64,000 nt of DNA from positions 1 through 64,000 of the forward strand of contig JADKBR010000028.1 in the NCBI GenBank assembly GCA_016714975.1, in the 5' to 3' direction. The stretch is from Candidatus Dechloromonas phosphorivorans (GTDB taxonomy: Bacteria; Pseudomonadota; Gammaproteobacteria; Burkholderiales; Rhodocyclaceae). How positions within the stretch are numbered: the first letter of the stretch is position 1; each line of letters starts with the position of its first letter. Made by a program: the position numbers and the translations under genes. Shown here in pieces: positions 1 to 10,981 of this stretch. A model generated the notes under the pieces. That model was not told the DNA's origin. It did no database searches and saw only the letters and a list, made by a program, of their open reading frames with translations.

Positions 1-282
1 GCGCACCGGAATCTCCCGGCCATCAGCTGCAACGCACGACTCCGGTGCCGGCTTCGCCGGAACAACTGCCGGGATTCGGGAAATCACCGGAGGCAGTGTC
101 TGGCCATCGCAAGTCAGACAGCCTTCACGATCGTCGAGCGCAAACCTCCCACCACCGACATTGCCCGGATAACCTTTGCCCGCATCTCGCCCGGCACCTC
201 GCTCGAGCTGCCGCGCCTGACCCCCGACGGAACGGGCCGCAACGGCACCAGCGGAATGGCAAGAACGGTGACCATGACGTGA
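1..282 (+). CDS. Possible 3' end of an unidentified gene, cut by the window edge
   Basis: Frame 1 is open from the first base to a TGA at 280-282, about 93 codons. The last 50 or so residues have an ordinary protein-like composition, but I recognise no family. The upstream part is rich in Arg and Cys and may be out of frame, because the genes just downstream are full of frameshifts. It could be the tail of a gene preceding dapC, or simply non-coding. Low confidence. Confidence 0.2.
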   Translation, partial: AHRNLPAISCNARLRCRLRRNNCRDSGNHRRQCLAIASQTAFTIVERKPPTTDIARITFARISPGTSLELPRLTPDGTGRNGTSGMARTVTMT

Positions 283-329
283 TTGTTCACAAGGCAGCCT
301 ACGAGTTTTCAGCGATAATCGCTATTCTG

Positions 330-1500
330 CACTTACTCGACACCGATCGCGCCAGATCCGCACCCTTCGACGGCTCACTACCCTTCGAGAAGCTGCGCGC
401 CGCACTGGCAAGCGTCACGCCAGATCCGCAACCACAAGGAGATCCAGCTTTCGATCAGCGAGCCGCAACACCCGACGCCCCCTTCATCATGGAAGCGCTG
501 GCCGGCGGTCTAACCGAGCTGAACTATCCGACGACGCAGGCATTCCGGGCGTCGGGCCATCGCCGCCTGGTGCCAGCGCCGTTACGGACTGGAACTCGAC
601 GCGGAAAGCGAGATTCTTCCAGTCAACAGCTCGCGCGAGGCTGTTCTCCTTCGCCCAGACGGTGATCGACCCCAGCCGTGGTCATGTGCCGCTGGTCGTC
701 AGCCGAATCCGTTCTACCAGATCTGAAGGCGCGGCCTGCTGGCCGGGGGCCGAGCCGGTCTTCATCAACCAGGCTCCGGAACAATTCTCGCTGAATCTCG
801 ACGCACTCACCGAGGACAGAGTGGACCCGGACGCAACTGTTCTTCGTCTGCTCGCCGGGTAATCCCACAGGACGGTGCTGCCCTCGACGAGTGGCGCCTG
901 CTGTTCGCGATCCGACCGGTGCGGCTTCGTCATCGCGTCCGACGAGGTGTTACTCGGAAATCTTTCGACGAGGCGAATCGTCCGCAGTCGGCGGTCCTCC
1001 ACGCGGCGCGGCTGCTCAGCCGCCACGATTTCCGCACCTGGTGGTCTTTACCAGTCTTTGTCCAGCGCTCCAACGTGCCCCGGGCCTGCGTTCAGGCTAC
1101 GTCGCTGGCGACGCCGGCTCCTAAGTCATTCCTCCTCTACCGCACGCATCGGGTTGCGCGGTAGGACCGGCCAGTCCAGGCCGCGCCACCGTCGCCGCCT
1201 GGAACGGGTACGACGCATGTACTCGACAACCGCAACCAGTACCGGGAGAAGTTCGCGGTCCTGCCGCCGCTGAGCCCACGGTAACCGCCGCCGCCGCCGG
1301 ACGCCGCGTTCTACCTGTGGACAGGCGTACGGCCCGAGACGAACTGCAGTTTGCGCGGGACCTTTTCGAAGACCCCTATAGTCTCATAGTGCTACCGGGC
1401 GTTCCCTCGCGCGCGAGCGCGGGGCGTTGAACCCCGGCCGCGGTTGCGTCCAGAATCGCGCTGGTCGCTTCGACTCGCAGACATGCCCTGGAAGCCGCAG
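330..1500 (+). pseudogene. dapC: Succinyldiaminopimelate transaminase DapC, reading frame broken many times
   Basis: Fragments in all three plus frames together spell a PLP-dependent class I/II aminotransferase of the DapC type: a start-proximal segment containing FEKLRAALASVTPDP, then FIMEALAGGL, PVFINQAPE, the FVIASDE strand near 930-950, and the RSGYVAG stretch near 1090. DapC converts N-succinyl-2-amino-6-oxopimelate to N-succinyl-LL-2,6-diaminopimelate in the succinylase branch of lysine/DAP synthesis. Neighbouring dapD and dapE act in the same branch. At least six frame changes are needed, so the ends are approximate. DAP is essential for the cell wall and all three dap genes are damaged alike, so poor consensus sequence is likelier than real decay. 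Confidence 0.75.
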
Positions 1501-1621
1501 CAAACCGGCGCGGATTCGGCCGGATCCGGGCTTTGCCGGGCAACAACACGAGAGCTGACGGCCCGGACATCGGCTGGACCGCTGATCGCGCGGCTGGCGC
1601 CCAGACGAAGAGGACATAGCA

Positions 1622-2456
1622 GTGAGCACCGACACCATCGCCTCCCTGATTGATGCTGCGTTCGAACGACGCGCTGACATCGCGCCCGGGCGCGTCGACC
1701 GCGACGTGACTGAGGCGATCGACCACGTCTTCGCCGGACTGAACGCGGGCACGCTGCGCGTCGCCGAGAAGATCAACGGCACGTGGCACACACACCAGTG
1801 GATCAAGAAGGCCGTGCTGCTGTATTTCCGCGTTCACGACAATCACCGTGATACCAGGCGACCGGCCCGAAACTTCCGACAAGGTGCCCGATTCGCGAGT
1901 TCGAGAACTGGACGGGGCGGACTTCGCCAGGGCGGCTATCCGCGTGTGGTGCCGGGAGCGGTGGCACGCACGGGAGCCTTCATCGGCAGGAACGTCATTC
2001 TGATGCCGTCGTTCGTGAACATCGGCGCCTACGTCGACGAGGGCACGATGGTCGACACCTGGGCCACTGTTGGATCTGCGCCCAGATTGGCAGAACGTTC
2101 CTTTCGGGTGGCGTGGGCATCGGCGGCGTGCTCGAGCCTCTGCAGGACAACCCGACGATCATCGAAGACAACTGCTTCATCGGCGCCCCGCTCCGAGGTC
2201 GTCGGTGCGAGTCATCATCAGCGACCAACTCGGTGATTTCGATGGGCGTGTTCATCGGGCAGAGCACAAAGATTTACGACCGCTCTACGGGCGAGGTGAT
2301 CTACGGCCGGGTGCCGTCGGGGTCGGTCGTCGTTCCCGGCAGCCTCCCTTCAGCCGACGGTCGCTATTCGCTCACCTGCGCCGTCATTGTGAAGCGTGTC
2401 GACGCACAGACCCGCGGAACCATAGCATCAACGAATTGCTGCGCGCGTTCAGCTTA
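1622..2456 (+). pseudogene. dapD: Tetrahydrodipicolinate N-succinyltransferase DapD, frameshifted
   Basis: A GTG start at 1622, with a GAGGA ribosome site about 8 bases upstream, opens a protein matching DapD: AAFERRADIAPG, LRVAEKINGTWHTHQWIKKA, then in other frames VNIGAYVDEGTMVDTWATVG, GGVLEPLQDNPTIIEDNCF and VISMGVFIGQSTKIYDR. These are left-handed beta-helix hexapeptide repeats of a trimeric acyltransferase. The tail reads INELLRA, as in the family. DapD succinylates tetrahydrodipicolinate using succinyl-CoA. About four frame changes are needed, for example near 1870, 2090 and 2200. The length of about 275 codons is normal once these are repaired. Confidence 0.85.
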
Positions 2457-2474
2457 ACGACACCGGAGGCCCTG

Positions 2475-3640
2475 AATGATCCTCGAAGCAAACTGTTCCA
2501 ACTGATGGCGGAAAAACAGGCCTCAGATATTTTCATCTCCGCGGGCACCGATCACATCAAGATCCCAGGGCAGCACCATGCGGTCAATCAGCAGGTCATG
2601 CTGCGACATGATTGACAAGATCGCCTACGAACTGATGTCGCCCGATCAGGCGAAGACCTTCGATGTGTCGATGGAGATGAACCTCTCCTTCGGCGTGCGG
2701 AGATCGGTAACTTCCGCGTCAATATCTTCCGACAGCGCGGTTCCGACCAGCATTGTCGTCACTCTATTCTCGGCAACATCCCAATGCTGTCCACCTCGAA
2801 CTGCCGCCGATCCTGGCCGACCTGATCATGGGAGAAACGGGGGATGGTTTCTCATCGTCGGCGCCACCGGTTCCGGCAAGTCGACGACCATCGCCTCGAT
2901 ATCGATCACGCAACGCCAATCGGGCGGGACATATCCTGACCGTCGAGGATCCGATCGAATACCTGTTCAAACACAAGAAATCCATCGTCAACCAGCGAAA
3001 TCGGAATGGATACGGTGGACTGGACTGCGCGTTGAAAAAACGCCATGCGTCAGGCGCCGGACTGCATCCTGATCGGCGAAATCCGCGACGGGATACGATG
3101 CAAGGCTGCCATTGCCTATGCGCAAACCGGCCATCTCTGCCTGGCGACGCTGCATGCAACAACAGCTACCACGCGCTGAACCGCATCATCAGTTTCTTCC
3201 CGCTGGAAAACCGTCCGGCCCTGTTCCTCGACCTGTCGGGCTGCTCTGCGCGCCGTCATGTCGCAAACGCCTCGTCAGGAATCCGAACGGCCTGCGGCTC
3301 CCGCCTGCGAGGTCATGATCAACACCCGTCACATCAGCGAACTGATCGGAGCGCGGAGGTCCAGGGCATCAAGGATGCGATGGAACAAGAGCCTGGCCGG
3401 CTCGCAGACTTTCGAACAGGATCTCTTCAGGCTCTATAGCGAAAAGAAGATCTCGCTCGAGGAAGCACTGACCAATGCCGACTCGCCGACCAATCTCCTG
3501 GCTGATCAACAATTCCGAGGATCAATCACGGCTCCAGGACGAGAGGGAAAGCCACCGCCGCGCTGGAGTTCGACCGCGTCGAACCCGGCGGGGCTTCCTT
3601 CAAGGAATTTACGCTCAGCCTCGGGGACGGCGAAGAATAG
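2475..3640 (+). pseudogene. pilU: PilT/PilU-type twitching-motility ATPase, frameshifted
   Basis: Segments in different frames give a GspE/PilT-family retraction ATPase. They include MAEKQASDIFISAGT at the N terminus, the Walker A VGATGSGKST near 2855-2885, the Asp box ILTVEDPIEYLF near 2935, CILIGEIRD near 3065, the His box TGHLCLATLHA near 3130 and INRIISFFPLE-like sequence near 3185. The C terminus FKEFTLSLGDGEE ends at a TAG at 3638-3640. The short N-terminal domain and acidic tail fit PilU better than PilT. The protein powers type IV pilus retraction at the inner membrane. At least five frame changes interrupt it, and the exact start is uncertain. Confidence 0.8.
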
Positions 3641-3648
3641 GTCCGTCA

Positions 3649-4774
3649 ATGGCCGACCCGACCTGGCACTGGCCCGGCAACTCATCGCCCGCCTTCCTGA
3701 CGCCGGACGACGCCGGTTTGCATGGAGATCATCGCCGAGTGCCTGCAAGCGCTCGGTTTTTCCATCGAGTTCATCAACCGCAATGGCGTCACCACCTGGG
3801 CGCGCTGAGGCACAGCACGGCCGTTGTTCGCTTTCGCCGGCCACACCGATGTCGTGCCAACCGGACCGCTTGAACGCTGGGCAGCACCGCCGTTCGCCCC
3901 GGAAATCCGCGATGGGTTGCTCTACGGGCGCGGCGCGCCGACATGGAAATCCTCGCTGGCAGCGATGTTGACCGCGACCGAGGCCTTCGTCGCAGCCAAC
4001 CCGCAGCATCCCGGCTCGCTCGCTTTCCTGCTCACTTCCGATGAGGAAGGCGATGCCACCGACGGCACCGTCGCCGTCGTCGAAGCCCTCAAGGCGCGTG
4101 GCGAAGCACTCGATTTCTGCATCATCGGCGAACCGACCTCGGTCGACACCCTTGGCGACATGATCAAGAATGGCCGCCGTGGCTCGCTGTCGGGCAGGCT
4201 GACAGTGAAAGGCATCCAGTGCCATCGCCTACCCCCACCTGGGACTCAATCCGATCGATCTGGCGGCGCCGGCGATCGCCGAACTGGGCGGCACGGAATG
4301 CGGCCAGGGCAACGAGGATTTTCCGCCGACGACCTGGCAGATTTCCAACATTCACGGCGGCACCGGCGCGACCAACGCCGTGCCGGCGGCGTCGAGATCA
4401 AGTTCAACTTCCGCTTCGGCACCGCCAGCTCGGTCGACAGCCTGCAGCAGCGCCTGACCGCACCTCTCGATCGCCACGGCCTGGAGTACGACATCGACTG
4501 GACCCTCGGCGCCCGCCCGTTCCTCACCGGCCGCGGCCCGCTGGCGTCGGCAGCGGCAGCAGCGATCCGCGACATCTGCGGCATCGAAACCGAGCTCTCG
4601 ACCACCGGCGGCACCTCCGACGGACGCTTTATCGCCGAAATCTGCGACCAGTTGCTCGAAATCGGCCCGGTCAATGCCACCAGCCACAAGATCGACGAGA
4701 GCGTCGACATTGCCGCCTTGCCCAGGCTGTCCGCCATCTACACCCGCATTCTCGAAGAGTTGCTGCCCGCATGA
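3649..4774 (+). pseudogene. dapE: Succinyl-diaminopimelate desuccinylase DapE, frameshifted
   Basis: DapE hydrolyses N-succinyl-LL-diaminopimelate, a zinc-dependent M20-family step after DapC. Visible are FAFAGHTDVVPTGPLERW (metal-binding His and the following Asp), the TSDEEGDATDG segment with the catalytic Glu, and the C-terminal TTGGTSDGRFIA and INATSHKIDE-like segments that carry further metal and substrate ligands. The reading frame changes in the first 60 codons (3660-3810) and again near 4215-4230. From 4390 to the stop it is clean. The stop overlaps the prmB start (ATGA), which suggests translational coupling. Confidence 0.85.
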
Positions 4775-5668
4775 GCGATCCCGCCGCCCGCAACGAACTG
4801 CTCACGGTTCGTGACTACCTGCGCTACGCCGTCAGCCGCTTCAATGCCGCAGGATTGTCCTTCGGCCATGGCAGCGACAACGCCTGGGATGAAGCCGTCT
4901 ACCTGACGCTGCACACACTGACTCTGCCACTCGACCGCCTCGAACCCTTCCTCGACGCCCGCCTGCTGCCGCTGGAGCGCGACGCACTACTGGCAATCTA
5001 CCGCCGCCGCTGCGAAGACCGTCTGCCCGCCGCCTATCTGACCAGCGAGGCCTGGCTCGCCGGCCATCGCTTCTATGTCGATGAGCGCGTCATCGTGCCG
5101 CGCTCGTTCATTGCCGAGTTGCTGCAGGAACACCTGGCGCCCTGGGTCGACGACCCATGGTCGATTCAGACAGCGCTCGATTTGTGCACCGGCTCGGGCT
5201 GCCTGGCGATCCTGACCGCCCTGGCCTTCCCGGAAGCGCGGGTTGATGCGGTCGACCTCTCGCCAGAGGCAATTTCCGTCGCCCAACGCAATATCGCGGA
5301 TTACGGCCTGAATGACCGCGTCGACATCATCCAGTCGGATGCCTCGGCAAACCCAGGGCAGGCGTTACGACCTGATCATCGCCAACCCGCCCTATGTCAA
5401 TGCCGCCGCGGTCGCCGCGCTGCCGCCGGAATACCTGCACGAGCCAGCCATGGCGCTCGGGTCAGGCGAGGATGGCCTCGACTTCACCCGCATCATTCTG
5501 CGCGAAGCGAAGCGGCATCTGACCGAGGATGGCCTGCTCGTCGTCGAGATCGGCCATAACCGAGCACTGGAGGCCGCCCCTACCCGGCCCTGCCCCTTCA
5601 CCTGGCTCAACACAGCCGCCGGCGACGAGTTTGTCTTCCTGCTGAACGCTGCGGACCTTCCGGACTGA
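4771..5668 (+). pseudogene. prmB: PrmB, ribosomal protein L3 glutamine methyltransferase, one frameshift
   Basis: The start codon at 4771 overlaps the dapE stop. The N-terminal 190 codons are intact and include the SAM-binding motif LDLCTGSGCLAIL (about residue 140) and the acidic VDAVDLS strand. The frame then slips near 5350. The remainder, with the glutamine-methyltransferase signature IIANPPYVNA, continues in another frame from about 5356 to the TGA at 5666-5668. PrmB methylates a glutamine of ribosomal protein L3. The repaired length of about 298 residues is normal for PrmB. One small indel explains the whole break. Confidence 0.85.
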
Positions 5669-5682
5669 ACGCCGGAGCCCTG

Positions 5683-6557
5683 ATGTCCACGGCAGTTCCG
5701 CGCGTTTGCGATGCCGAGCCTTACGAAACGGAAAGCGGGACGGTGCTGATGCTCGAGCCGCCATCGGCCAGCGCCGGCGAATTGTGCGCCCAACTGCTCG
5801 ACGAAAGCTACCCAAAACCCTTCGTCATCGACGACGGCAAGCAACGTTACTTCTATTTCAATGTGCGCCTGATGCAGGCGCAATGTCGTTGCGTGCCCCG
5901 AATGCGCTGGAATTGCGGTACCGCAGAAGATGATGGCCTTCCTGCTCTTCCGCCCGCACCCCAGACGCATCGACCTGATCGGACTCGGTGGTGGCTCCCT
6001 GATCAAGTTCTGCTATCACCGCCTGCCCGGCACCCGGCTGACGGCAATCGAACTCGATCCCGATGATTGCGCCTGGCGCCACGCCTTTCTACTACCGCCG
6101 GACGACGCCCGCCCGTAAGTTCGCACGCCGACGGCGCCGGAGTATCTGGCGCAGACGGCAATGAGCATCGACGTCCTGCTCGTCGACGCTTTCGACCGAC
6201 GGCTTCGCACCGAGCCTGGCCAATCGCGATTTCTTCGCCAACGCTTTCGAAAAACTCGCGGGCAACGGCGTTCTGGTCATCAATCTGGCCGGCGAGCGGG
6301 ACACCTATGCCGGAATGATCGGCGAAGCGCTGGCGGCCTTCGATGATCAGGTGATCGTCATTTCCGTGCCGGAAGACGGCAACCACATCCTGTTCGCCTT
6401 CAAGGAACGCCATTTCGAGCCGCGCTGGCGCTGGGTGCACAATTTCGCCAAGGAACTGCGCTCGCGCCACGGCCTCGACTTCCCGGCCTTCGCGCACCAG
6501 CTCGAGCGCTCCACCAGACTTGGTCTGGCCCGCCGCGAAGGCCGGCGCCGCCGCTGA
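5683..6557 (+). pseudogene. Spermidine-synthase-like aminopropyltransferase family protein, frameshifted
   Basis: Three frames together give a SpeE-fold protein: PKPFVIDDGKQRYFYFNVRL, then LIGLGGGSLIKF (glycine-rich cofactor loop), TAIELDPD (acidic strand), SIDVLLVDAF and GNGVLVINLAGERDTYAG, ending at a TGA at 6555-6557. Members bind SAM-type nucleotides, and true SpeE transfers an aminopropyl group to putrescine. The divergent N terminus makes a generic 'spermidine synthase family' call safer than speE. At least three frame changes occur, between 5870 and 6210. It follows prmB closely on the same strand. Confidence 0.7.
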
Positions 6558-6559
6558 AA

Positions 6560-6762
6560 TTACTTGTCGCCGCCCGCCTGTTCAGCACGCTGCTGCGACT
6601 GCAGGCCAGCCTGATCGATCTTCTGCTGCATCTGCTCCATCGTTGTCTTGCCCTGCTCGAGTTCCTGTTTCTTGATGACGGCGCCGGTCGCCGCCGTTGA
6701 TGCCGTTTCGACACCGCACGCACTAACCGCCAGGCAAGCGCCAGGGACACCAAAAGTTTCAT
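6560..6762 (-). pseudogene. Small lipoprotein, one frameshift in the signal peptide
   Basis: The minus-strand ATG at 6762 starts MKLLVSLALA. After a one-base slip near 6730 the frame continues LAVSACGVETAS, a lipobox with its cysteine, then about 45 charged residues rich in Gln, Glu and Lys with coiled-coil character (ELEQGKTTMEQMQQKIDQ). The C terminus is GGDK. It would be an exported lipoprotein of about 67 residues. No function is recognisable. It lies convergent to the spermidine-synthase-like gene with only 2 bases between them. Confidence 0.5.
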
Positions 6763-6787
6763 ATTCCGGACTCCACAACAAATCTGT

Positions 6788-8243
6788 TCAATCAACCGCC
6801 GCGAGAATTGCCCGCAACAACTGCCAGCAACGCCCGACCGACTCAATCTCCACCGCCTTCCCCGGCGCATGGGCGCCGCGGATCGCCGGTCCGAAGGAGA
6901 CAATATCAGCCCGGATACTTGGCGCCAATGATGCCGCATTCAGCCCGCGTGGATCACCTGAACCCGCGAATCGCCGTCGAATTCCTGACGATAGACTGAC
7001 TGGCCAAGGACAGCAGCGCCGAATCGGGATTTGGCGCCCAGCCCGGTAATGCCCCGCTTTCACGGCAACGCTCCCGGACAAGGCAAAGAGGCTGACGATC
7101 TCGTCCGCCAGAGCTGCGCTGCCACTCTCGACCAGGGAACGAATCATGAAGGTGCACGATCCGCCGGAAGAATCCAGCGCCACCATCCCCAGATTGTTCG
7201 AGGTTTCCACCACGCCCGGCACCTGCCGGCTCATGCACCGGACGCCATGCGGGAGGCATGCAGCGAGGCCAACCACGGCCTGCTCGCGCGCAGCCAGCAA
7301 GCGCACTGCCCTGGCTCCGGCGAACATTCCAGGACAACGCCTGCATCGACCCCAGCCAGTTCCTGACGCAGGCATCGCTCCCACTCCGCCAGGCCAGCAA
7401 TCAGTTCCGCCAGCCGGTTCGGGGATCGCCACCACCGCCACCGCCTCGCGCGGCAATGCATTGCGCGCCGTGCCCCCCGTGCAGGCTGGCCAGACGCAGC
7501 GGAAGCCGGTTCTCAAGATCACGGAGAATGCGCACCAGCAGTTTGATGGCATTGCCCGGCCCTCGTGAATATCGATCCCGGAATGGCCGCCGCGCAGGCC
7601 CCGGAGTCCGATCCGCCAACTGAACCAGCCCTCCGGCACAGCGTCAGAGTCGCCGTTGCGCCGGACGTTCTATCGAGCCCGCCGGCACAACCGGGAGATA
7701 GAACTCGCCCCAGGCTTCGGTATCAAGATTGAGCATCAGGCGCCCGGCGAGTGCATCAGGCGCCAGACGCGCGCACCGCCCATCCCGGCTTCTTCGTCGA
7801 CCGTCAACAGCGCGCCTCGATCGGCCATGCTGCAAACTGCAATCCTCGAGAACCGCCAGAATCAGCGCCACGCCAACCCCGTTATCGGCGCCCAGCGTGG
7901 TGCCCTCGGCAACCAGCCAGCTGTCGCGGCGCACGGGGCGGATCGGGTCACGCGAGAAGTCATGCGGCGTATCGGCATTGTTCTGACACACCATGTCGAG
8001 ATGCGCCTGCAGGATAAGGCCGGGAAGATGCCCTTTCCGGGGCTTGCGGCTTGCGGATAATCAGGTTGCCCACGGGTCGACCGCAGCAACCAACCCGCGT
8101 TGCTCCGCCCAGGACAGCAGATGCCGCCGCAACAGCTCCTCTTCCTTCGATGCCCGCGGGATCGCACAGAGAACCGCGAAATGCCGCCAGACGATGGCGG
8201 GGTCCAGCCCTGCAAATACGGCTTGTGTCGCCCAACCGGTCAT
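6788..8243 (-). pseudogene. pepD: PepD, cytosolic non-specific dipeptidase, frameshifted
   Basis: Read leftwards from the ATG at 8243 (MTGWATQAVFAGLDP), fragments match aminoacyl-histidine dipeptidase PepD (M20 family): VLCAIPRASKEEELLRRHLL, NLIIRKP, TPHDFSRDPIRP, TTLGADNGVGVALILAVLED (metal-binding Asp region), GLRGGHSGIDIHEGRA, NALPREAVAVVA, and the tail VSFGPAIRGAHAPGKAVEIE ending in a stop at 6788-6790. It hydrolyses dipeptides such as Xaa-His with zinc. At least five frame changes are needed. The repaired length of about 485 residues is normal. Confidence 0.85.
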
Positions 8244-8296
8244 GGCGCGGGCCAAGAGAAACCCCGCAGACCTTGCGGGCTGCGGGGGCTTGAATC

Positions 8297-8372
8297 TGGG
8301 GCGACCGACGGGGATCGAACCCGCGACAACCGGAATCACAATCCGGACTCTACCAACTGAGCTACAGCCGCC
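8297..8372 (-). tRNA. tRNA-His (anticodon GUG), CCA encoded
   Basis: The minus strand folds into a complete cloverleaf. The acceptor stem begins GGCGGCTG, including the extra G at -1 typical of tRNA-His, which pairs with C73. The D-arm contains TAGCTCAGTTGG, the anticodon arm CCGGATTGTGATTCCGG has GTG in the loop, and the T-arm contains GGGTTCGATCCCC. The 3' CCA is encoded (TGG at 8297-8299 on the plus strand). It sits about 50 bases upstream of pepD on the same strand. Confidence 0.96.
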
Positions 8373-8561
8373 ATCAAATAAGGCGCGAATTGTAGCGAAG
8401 ATTACCAGTGGCTGTCTATACAAGGGAGGCGCATTGAGTCAGTCATGCAGTGGCGATGTAAGATTCGCCGGTCAATCGCGCGGTCCTGCCGACGCGCGCT
8501 CCATGGATGTAAGGAATGGCGGCTGGGTTCGACTAAGGATTGAGCACTCTGGAGAATGGCA

Positions 8562-9576
8562 ATGCGTGACACCTATCCCCTTCTGGTCAATACGGATTTT
8601 CCGGCCATTCAGCGCGGGAAGCTGGAAACCCTGCAAGCGAACCTGGGTTATCGGTGCAATCAGTCCTGCGCCCATTGCCATGTGGCGGCAAGCCCGACGC
8701 GAACCGAGGAAATGACCTGGGAGACAATGACTTTGCTGTTGGAATTTTCCCGGAAACACCAGATTCAGACGCTGGACCTGACTGGCGGCGCTCCTGAATT
8801 GAATCCACATTTCCGCCGTCTGGTCAGCGAAGCCACGGAGATGGGGATGCGGGTCATCGATCGCTGCAACCTGACCATTCTCGGCGAGCCGGGTTGTGAA
8901 ACTCTGGCACATTTTCTGGCCGAACAGCAGGTGGAAATCACTGCTTCGCCCTGCTATCTTGAAGAGAACGTCGACAAACAACGCGGCGACGGGGTTTTCA
9001 AGCCAGCCTTGACGGGCTGCGTCGGCTCAACACGCTGGGATACGGCCTGCCGGAGAGTGGCCTTATCCTGAACCTGGTGCATACAACCCGCTCGGCGCCA
9101 GCCTGCCGCCCGATCAGGCGACACTTGAACAGACTTGCAAGGAGCAACTGGCGACACGCTACGGTATCGTTTTCAACCAGTTGTTCACCATCGCCAACAT
9201 GCCAATCCACCGTTTCGGTAGTCAGCTGCTGTCGCGCAACGAGTTCGGCAACTACATGAGCCTGCTGAAAAACTCGTCGAAACCGCGAAATCTGGAAAGC
9301 GTGATGTGCAAGACACTGATTTCGGTTGGCTGGCAGGGCCAGGTATTTGATTGCGACTTCAACCAGATGCTGGGGCTACCCTTGGGAGGGGAACCTGCGG
9401 GCCTCATCCATCTCGGCGAACTGCTCGACGCCGATTTTTCAGGTCGACCAATCCGAGTTGCCGATCATTGCTACGGCTGCACAGCCGGCCAAGGCAGCGG
9501 TTGCGGCGGCGCACTGGTTCAGGAGGCAACGCCTCAAGCCACAACGGCAATTCAACAACCCGTAACCGATCGATGA
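8562..9576 (+). pseudogene. arsS: ArsS-like radical SAM protein (arsenosugar biosynthesis), frameshifted
   Basis: The start at 8562 has GGAG 7 bases upstream; an ATG at 8556 is too close to that site. The radical-SAM cluster motif CNQSCAHC lies at about residues 32-39, followed by LDLTGGAPELNPHFR and VMRVIDRCNLTI-like sequence typical of ArsS. After frame slips near 9000 and 9080 the protein continues as FTIANMPIHRFG, DCDFNQMLGLPLG and the C-terminal Cys-rich HCYGCTAGQGSGCGG. ArsS inserts an adenosyl group into dimethylarsinate on the way to arsenosugars. The usual partner ArsM is not seen nearby. Repaired length is about 338 residues. Confidence 0.8.
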
Positions 9577-9660
9577 ATGACCCCAGCGACAAGTGAGTTC
9601 CCGTCAGCTCCTCGTCTTCGATATGGCGGATGGCGGTATTGAGCCACCGACCTCGGCAGG

Positions 9661-10553
9661 TCAGGCCAAAGCTTCCGGAATGGCCTCCGCGAGAAAGTTG
9701 TAGACCGCGCGGATACGGGCGCTCGAACGAATCTCACGGTGCACGGTAAGCCAGACGGGAATTGCACTGGTCACGTCGGGAAGGATGCGCCGGACCGCGT
9801 TTTCACGGTCACCCAGCCAGATCGCGGCAAAGCCGATCCCCAGACCGGGCGCAGGGCTTCCCAGCACGAGGTGGTCGTCGCTGCGAATAGCGAACGCATC
9901 GCGCCCGATCGCGACTCCGCCTTCTCCAACCAGCGGACGATCAGATCCCCTGGTCAAAGCCGATGAGATCGTGTTGCCGCAGGTCGGCCAGCGTCTCGGG
10001 CACACCGCGACGGCGCAGGTAGTTTTCGTGGGCATAAGCGCCCACGTCGAGACTGCCGATGCGCCGCGCGATGAGTGAACTCTGCTCTGGCCTCACCATA
10101 CGGATCGCAATGTCGGCTTCGCGCCGCAGCAGGTTGCTGATCGCGTTGGACGCCACCACCTCGATGGCGATCCCGGGTTCCTGTGCCCGCAGCCTGGCGA
10201 GAATCGGTGGAAGCAGGGAACAGCCACCGTCTGGACCGCCGTAATGCGCACGGCCCCACCAATTGCTTGCTCTGCCCAGTCAGCGTGCGGCCGATGGCAT
10301 CGGCGCTGTCCGCCATGGCCCGGGCGTGATCGGCGATGGACAGCGCGACCCGGGTCGGCACGAGGCCACGCCCCGTACGCTCGAACAACGCCGTACCGAG
10401 CTGGCTCTCGAGCTCCGCCACATGCCGCCCAAGCGTCGGCTGGCTGCTCCCGAGTTGGCGCGCCGCAGCGAGCAGGCTCCCGCGCTCGAGCACTGCCAGA
10501 AACGAGCGCATCAGCGTCCAGTCAAAGGAGGATGCCTCTGGCGAGCTATTCAT
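9661..10553 (-). pseudogene. LysR-family transcriptional regulator, frameshifted
   Basis: The N-terminal helix-turn-helix is intact (LMRSFLAVLERGSLLAAARQ, SQPTLGRHVAELESQLG). The effector-binding domain continues in a second frame (ISNLLRREADIAIRM, SLIARRIGSLDVGAY) and a third (LVLGSPAPGLGIGFAAIWLG, IPVWLTVHREIRSSARIR) to the stop at 9661-9663. Breaks lie near 10200-10260 and near 9950. It is divergent from the small membrane ORF at 10646, so it may control that gene, but the effector is unknown. Repaired length of about 298 residues is normal for LysR proteins. Confidence 0.8.
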
Positions 10554-10645
10554 TTTTGAGATCGTGATATGCCATCACATGCAATTGTGCAGGAACTGGC
10601 ATGTCCGCACAATGTGGACTCTTGCAACTTCGTTAGGAGTACACC

Positions 10646-10891
10646 ATGTATCCGGATATTGCCATCAGTGCTGCCCCGCTCGTCTTGACGGTCCTCGCAT
10701 GCCTAGCCGTCGCCCTTGCGATCCTGGCAATCTCGCTTGTGCGCAATACAATCAGCCTGCGCGCAAGCCACACGGAGTCGGCTCAGCCGGTTGCCCTTCC
10801 CAACCTGCCGCCGGGGAATCAGCATGGACGAAGGATTCCTGGGCAGTGGAAGGCATTCGCTCAACAGAACAATTGCTGCATATTTTCGTAA
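10646..10891 (+). CDS. Small single-pass membrane protein of unknown function
   Basis: An 81-residue ORF with a good ribosome site (TTAGGAG, about 6 bases before the ATG). Residues 6-29 form one hydrophobic helix (ISAAPLVLTVLACLAVALAI), followed by a short polar tail ending in a Cys pair. It is divergent from the LysR gene, with about 90 bases between the starts. I recognise no family. Because this region is rich in frameshifts, the tail after residue 50 may be out of frame and the real product could differ. Confidence 0.45.
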   Translation: MYPDIAISAAPLVLTVLACLAVALAILAISLVRNTISLRASHTESAQPVALPNLPPGNQHGRRIPGQWKAFAQQNNCCIFS

Positions 10892-10981
10892 GCGCCTCTT
10901 GACAAGATCGCAAACCGGCCACGAACTGCGAATGGCAAAAAAGGGCGAGCCAGCACGGCTCGCCTTGCAGAGCGCGCCCGA

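Noticed and set aside
9000..9090. Possible selenocysteine-type TGA in the arsS gene, since some ArsS proteins are selenoproteins
   Set aside because: The reading frame itself shifts at two points, and homologous residues resume in another frame with the cluster and tail cysteines present as Cys codons. An in-frame Sec codon does not explain it.
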